This document shows positions 60,201-64,000 of a DNA stretch of 64,000 bases, piece by piece; positions within the stretch are counted from its first letter, which is position 1; the number at the start of each line of letters is the position of its first letter. A model generated the notes under the pieces. That model was not told the origin of the DNA. It worked only from the letters and a program-made list of their open reading frames with translations, and ran no database searches. The position numbers were made by a program, and so were the translations under genes. The DNA is from Eopsaltria australis (Eukaryota; Chordata; Aves; Passeriformes; Petroicidae). The DNA lies in NCBI GenBank assembly GCA_034509425.1, contig JAVTVJ010000494.1, positions 62,001 through 126,000 on the forward strand. Direction: 5' to 3'.

Positions 60201-63200
60201 CTTAATCTTTTGTACTTTGTTTTTTTGCATCTTTCTACATAAGAGTTTTGTATAATGCATTTGTTGATCCTTTTGGAGGGTAGGGATACTCTGTACCTTA
60301 GGATTGAAGCACTGCCATGTGCAGCCAACAGCAGAGTATAAATGAATGGATCAGCTGTACAAATTTCATCTCAATCCATTGTTCCTACTGGCCTTTGTTG
60401 GGTATTATAAGTGGGGAAAGCAGAATAGGAGTGCTTTTGAGGTACCTATGGATGCGCTAGAATATTTGAGCAACATTTCCATCTGGTTCATGAGCAGTGT
60501 CATCTGCAGTTCTGTACCTTGCAGAAGTTCTCACAAGCCCAGGAAAGACAGTGGTTTTCCCAGTGAAGTGCAATTTCTCAGGGAATCCTTGGGTTTGACC
60601 CACAGACATGGAAAATTCCATTGTGCAGAAGAATAATTCTGAAGTGTAGTCCAAGTATTAACCTCAAATGGAAAATTACCATAAAATTACCACTGATCAA
60701 ATATACTAATAGTTATCAAGTCAACTGCCAAATCCTTAGAGAAGAGAAGTGTGATAGGCTTGTAGGAGTAGCATGCATGGAGGTAGAATTGTATGTGGAA
60801 GCTGCTGGAAAGGAAGCAATATATTTGAAAGGAGTTAGGGTCAGGTCAAACGTGGAATAGGAGTCAACAAAAGCTGACTAAGTTGGCAGGTGAACAGGGA
60901 AGCGATCTTTCAGTGTGTGCTGAAGCATTCAGATCCTGTTTAAGTGCACCTACTAATCTCATAAAAGTTCTGAAGGCTGCACATTGCTTGGATTTTAACA
61001 CATGGCAGTTTGGTTCAGTGGAATGTGAGCTCCCAGTTACATGCAGTTGAATCACTTTACTGTTCATCTTTGATTTCTGTGCTGTCCTCCAGATCCCTGG
61101 CGTGTAACAATGCAATACTCAGTTCCTTGGCTCAGTACTTCTGCTCTTGTATGTTCTGGATCTGGAAGCTGGGTGGCATGTCTATCACCTTATATGTTCA
61201 TGGACATGGGTTAGTGCTGACTTACCAAATGTCTGAGTTTTTTTATTTTGCTTTGAGGGATTACCTTCACATTCTACCTCCCTCTGTCTTTTACCAGCCA
61301 AACTGCTGATGCAACTCTGCAGATTTCCGACGCCTGAGCAGTTAAACAGGTTCATTTTGTGTTTTGTCAATCCTGCCTCATGCCAGTGTGCAGACAGGAA
61401 GGAAGACAGCTTTTGAATGTGTTGCACTTTATCAGAGTAGACTTTAGACTTTCTGTTAAATGTTCACAAGTGATAAGAAGCAAAAGGAAAAATAGAAAAG
61501 GAGCTGCCATTTGGAAAGCAAAATCAATCCCAGGATTCTTCACAGAAGCATTAGAGGTAGGGTTGATAATCATAATTGTTCAGCTTAAAGAATTTTGTAA
61601 CCTTTTGGGTTTCTTTTATAGCCTTAAGCATTATTTCTTTTAATGAATACTGATTTTATCAGATTAGTCAGCAACAGATGATAAATTTTCAGCCTAAATG
61701 GAAGCAGGACCATGGTCTTCAGTAATTAATGTTTTGCAGCAGTTCAGGTGTTGCCACACTTTGATCACTGGAGGACAAGTGAGTAATTTCTTTGATAAAC
61801 TTGTTAATTTCGTACTTGAAGACAAATCCCTAAAATTTGTCCTGAGGAAGAGGAATGTGTACATTAAAGACAGGAAGATTCTAGTTGTTGAATGTCTTCA
61901 TTCTTGCTTTAGGAATGCAACATGTTTAATCCATTTCCTTGTATGTGTTTTGCCAGCCTGGGATTTTTTAGGTTTAGGGCTTTTTTTGCAAGTAGGTAGC
62001 CATAAACTGTATCTGGACATAGTCTGTTATCTTCTAACATATCAGTGCATATATACATACATAAAATCAGAATACACATCTAACTCTAAAAGAGATACAT
62101 AAACCTCTAGAGGATGTGTAGAAGAGACTTGTTTCCCCCAAAATGTGTCTGTCATCCATTCTGTAGTGGATGCTATGAGAATGGAACGTGAATGTAAGGT
62201 GTGAATAGACGACAGTCAGCATAAAGTAGATAAGGGGTTTCCTATCTGAATCACTTTTACTTTTTTGCATTGGTGTATGGTGACCATGACTTTCTTACGG
62301 TGTCATTATTGTGTGCAGCCTTAAAAGAAATTAACAATTTCTCTTGAATACTGTCTTTTTATTTCTATAATATTTTATTCAAGCAAAATAAGTAAATTCT
62401 ACCACCATTATCATTAAGAGCATTTTCCTTTATTTCTTAATATGCACATTGGGGTCAAAGCTACTATATTTAGAAATTCTACATAAAAATGTACAGAACA
62501 TTGTTGACAATATAGCATGTGCATCAAAACCAGCAATCCAATAAAAATAATTTTCCTTTCATGGTCAATAGAAGTTGAAAATTATTGAGTGTGTGTATCT
62601 TCTCTACCTTCTGACATTTGTCTGTATCTCTTTCATAATTGCAGAGCTTAGCCCACTGAGGTCTTTCCATTTACCTGTAAAGAAAAAAATTAATGTTTCC
62701 CAGTTTCTTTTAATTAATATAATGCAGTCTCTTTGTTGTATTGATACTTTCATAACCAGCTATATTTCTGAGTGCACCTGTCAGTTTTCCTACTTTCTTT
62801 GCAACAAATGGTGATTGCTATTAAAATGTCAAATATTTGACCATTGAGCAATTCTCATTCCCATGATGTTTATTGTTCTTTGAAATGCTGTAGATACCAG
62901 AAATATGGATATCCACACCTATATCTAGAGTGCAAGGTTGTAAAGGTTTAGATTGTTCTGCTAGCTGAAAATGTTATACTTATTTTGTATGTATATTTTA
63001 GCCCTAGACTTCAACTATTGTGGCAAGCAAATAAATGTTGTATAAGGAAATGGGAGGCATTTGGACCCACTCTGCTTCTCCATGACTCTTTGAGAGGAGA
63101 AGATTGACGGTGGCAAGACTTAGAAAAGCAGAAGCAACAGCTGTGAACATTTCCATTCTTAGTCATCTGAGCTCAGTTGTGCGAGTGCCTTTGAACAAAC

Positions 63201-64000
63201 AAGGAAAGAATAGCTGCATATGAACTGCATGAGTCAAAGTAGGGTGAGAGTCTGGGCAGAACATGGAGGGGTGAAAACCTTCCTATTTCGTTAGTTTTGA
63301 AGAGGTGAGATGATGTGTGTGTGTTTAATTCAAAATCCTTACCACCATGCTAGGCAATGATAGAAGAAGTGGACCACTGAGCAGTCATCAGAATAATGGC
63401 TTCAGGAATGCTCCTTCTGCGGGAGCTGTTTGAAGTAGCACACACAGATGTACTTGTCCTTGGCTGGCGAGTCTGTGAATGGATTTTGTTGCACAAACTT
63501 TAAAGCTTTGTCTTGCATGTATAGCTCAGGGTACCATTTCATAGCCATTCTGGTTGGGTGAAGAAGTGCTGTTGCAATTGCCTTCCATTTGGGATTTGGC
63601 AGGAAGAGATTGGTTGTTTTGACCATTCATTTTAAAGTTGGTGAATTGAGTAATTTTTCTCCTAGGTAGAGGTTATGTCAAAGACTACTGAGCCTCCAGA
63701 GAAGCTGTATAAAAGAATAAAATTAAGTGATACTACAGCAGCTATTAAGAAAACAAAGTATAACAACTTGTGCTTCTTACACTGATTACTTGATTTAAAA
63801 CAATGTTATACACCCTTTTCATAAAAACAAATGATTTTTCAATTTGCCTGAGATTTATTTACTGTTCATATTCTTTTGTAATGTTTTCAGTCTTAGAACT
63901 GCTTTTCATGCTTGACAAAATGACATATTTTGTGGTAAGCCAGCTGAAGCCAAAAGAAAAAGCGCAGAAGGTTATGATATGGTTAAAAATGAGAAGTGAA
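54234..64000 (+). other. TBC1D1: TBC1D1 intron 13 (continues beyond window)
   Basis: At least 9.8 kb. No sequence resembling the next expected exon (the YSELGELPP and RELRELWQKAILQQILLLRM region) was found, so the TBC-domain exons are downstream. It contains A/T simple runs (56578-56591), a homeodomain-like AT-rich stretch near 58995-59030, and an unassigned minus-strand ORF at 63402-63626. Confidence 0.8.

Noticed and set aside
54234..64000. TBC (Rab-GAP) domain exons
   Set aside because: No catalytic-region motif such as the IWxxxL, IDxxRTFP or YCQG blocks is visible in any frame.

Overview
The window is vertebrate nuclear DNA, almost certainly from a bird and probably a songbird (passerine). 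It is AT-rich with long introns, has one sharp CpG island, and carries three CR1 LINE fragments in both orientations. Near position 1,612-1,745 there is a tRNA-Ile-derived SINE with a CR1-type tail, which matches the zebra-finch type SINE (TguSINE1). There are no bacterial, viral or CRISPR-type loci. Most open reading frames of 60-160 codons are chance ORFs in introns or repeats.

The only gene I can identify is TBC1D1, on the plus strand and incomplete at its 3' end. It encodes a Rab GTPase-activating protein of the TBC1D1/TBC1D4 (AS160) family, which controls GLUT4 vesicle traffic downstream of AMPK and AKT. Ten coding exons plus two or three cassette exons read in order between 33,690 and 54,233. 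They cover the last helix of the first PTB domain, the complete second PTB domain, the AMPK-site region, the AKT-site region (RRRANTLSH) and the calmodulin-binding stretch ([13 protein letters not shown]). The TBC catalytic domain and the C-terminal coiled coil must lie beyond position 64,000.

Layout: 1-16,270 is non-coding sequence, either upstream sequence or an intron of a longer transcript, with a SINE, a CR1 fragment and small repeats. 16,280-16,800 is a CpG island with an apparent alternative first coding exon ([10 protein letters not shown]). It splices in phase to the 33,690 exon and would skip nearly all of PTB1. 16,769-33,689 is a 17 kb intron with two CR1 copies. 33,690-49,063 holds nine constitutive exons. 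49,064-54,093 is a cluster of in-frame, phase-2 cassette exons: two well supported and one candidate 45-nt microexon. 54,094-54,233 is the last exon seen. 54,234-64,000 is intron with nothing clearly coding.

The canonical exon encoding the TBC1D1 N-terminus and most of PTB1 was not found here, so the long isoform probably starts upstream of the window. The points most worth checking are the internal CpG-island promoter giving a PTB1-less TBC1D1, and the cassette block, in which two neighbouring exons encode the same SxPNFLKxL motif.
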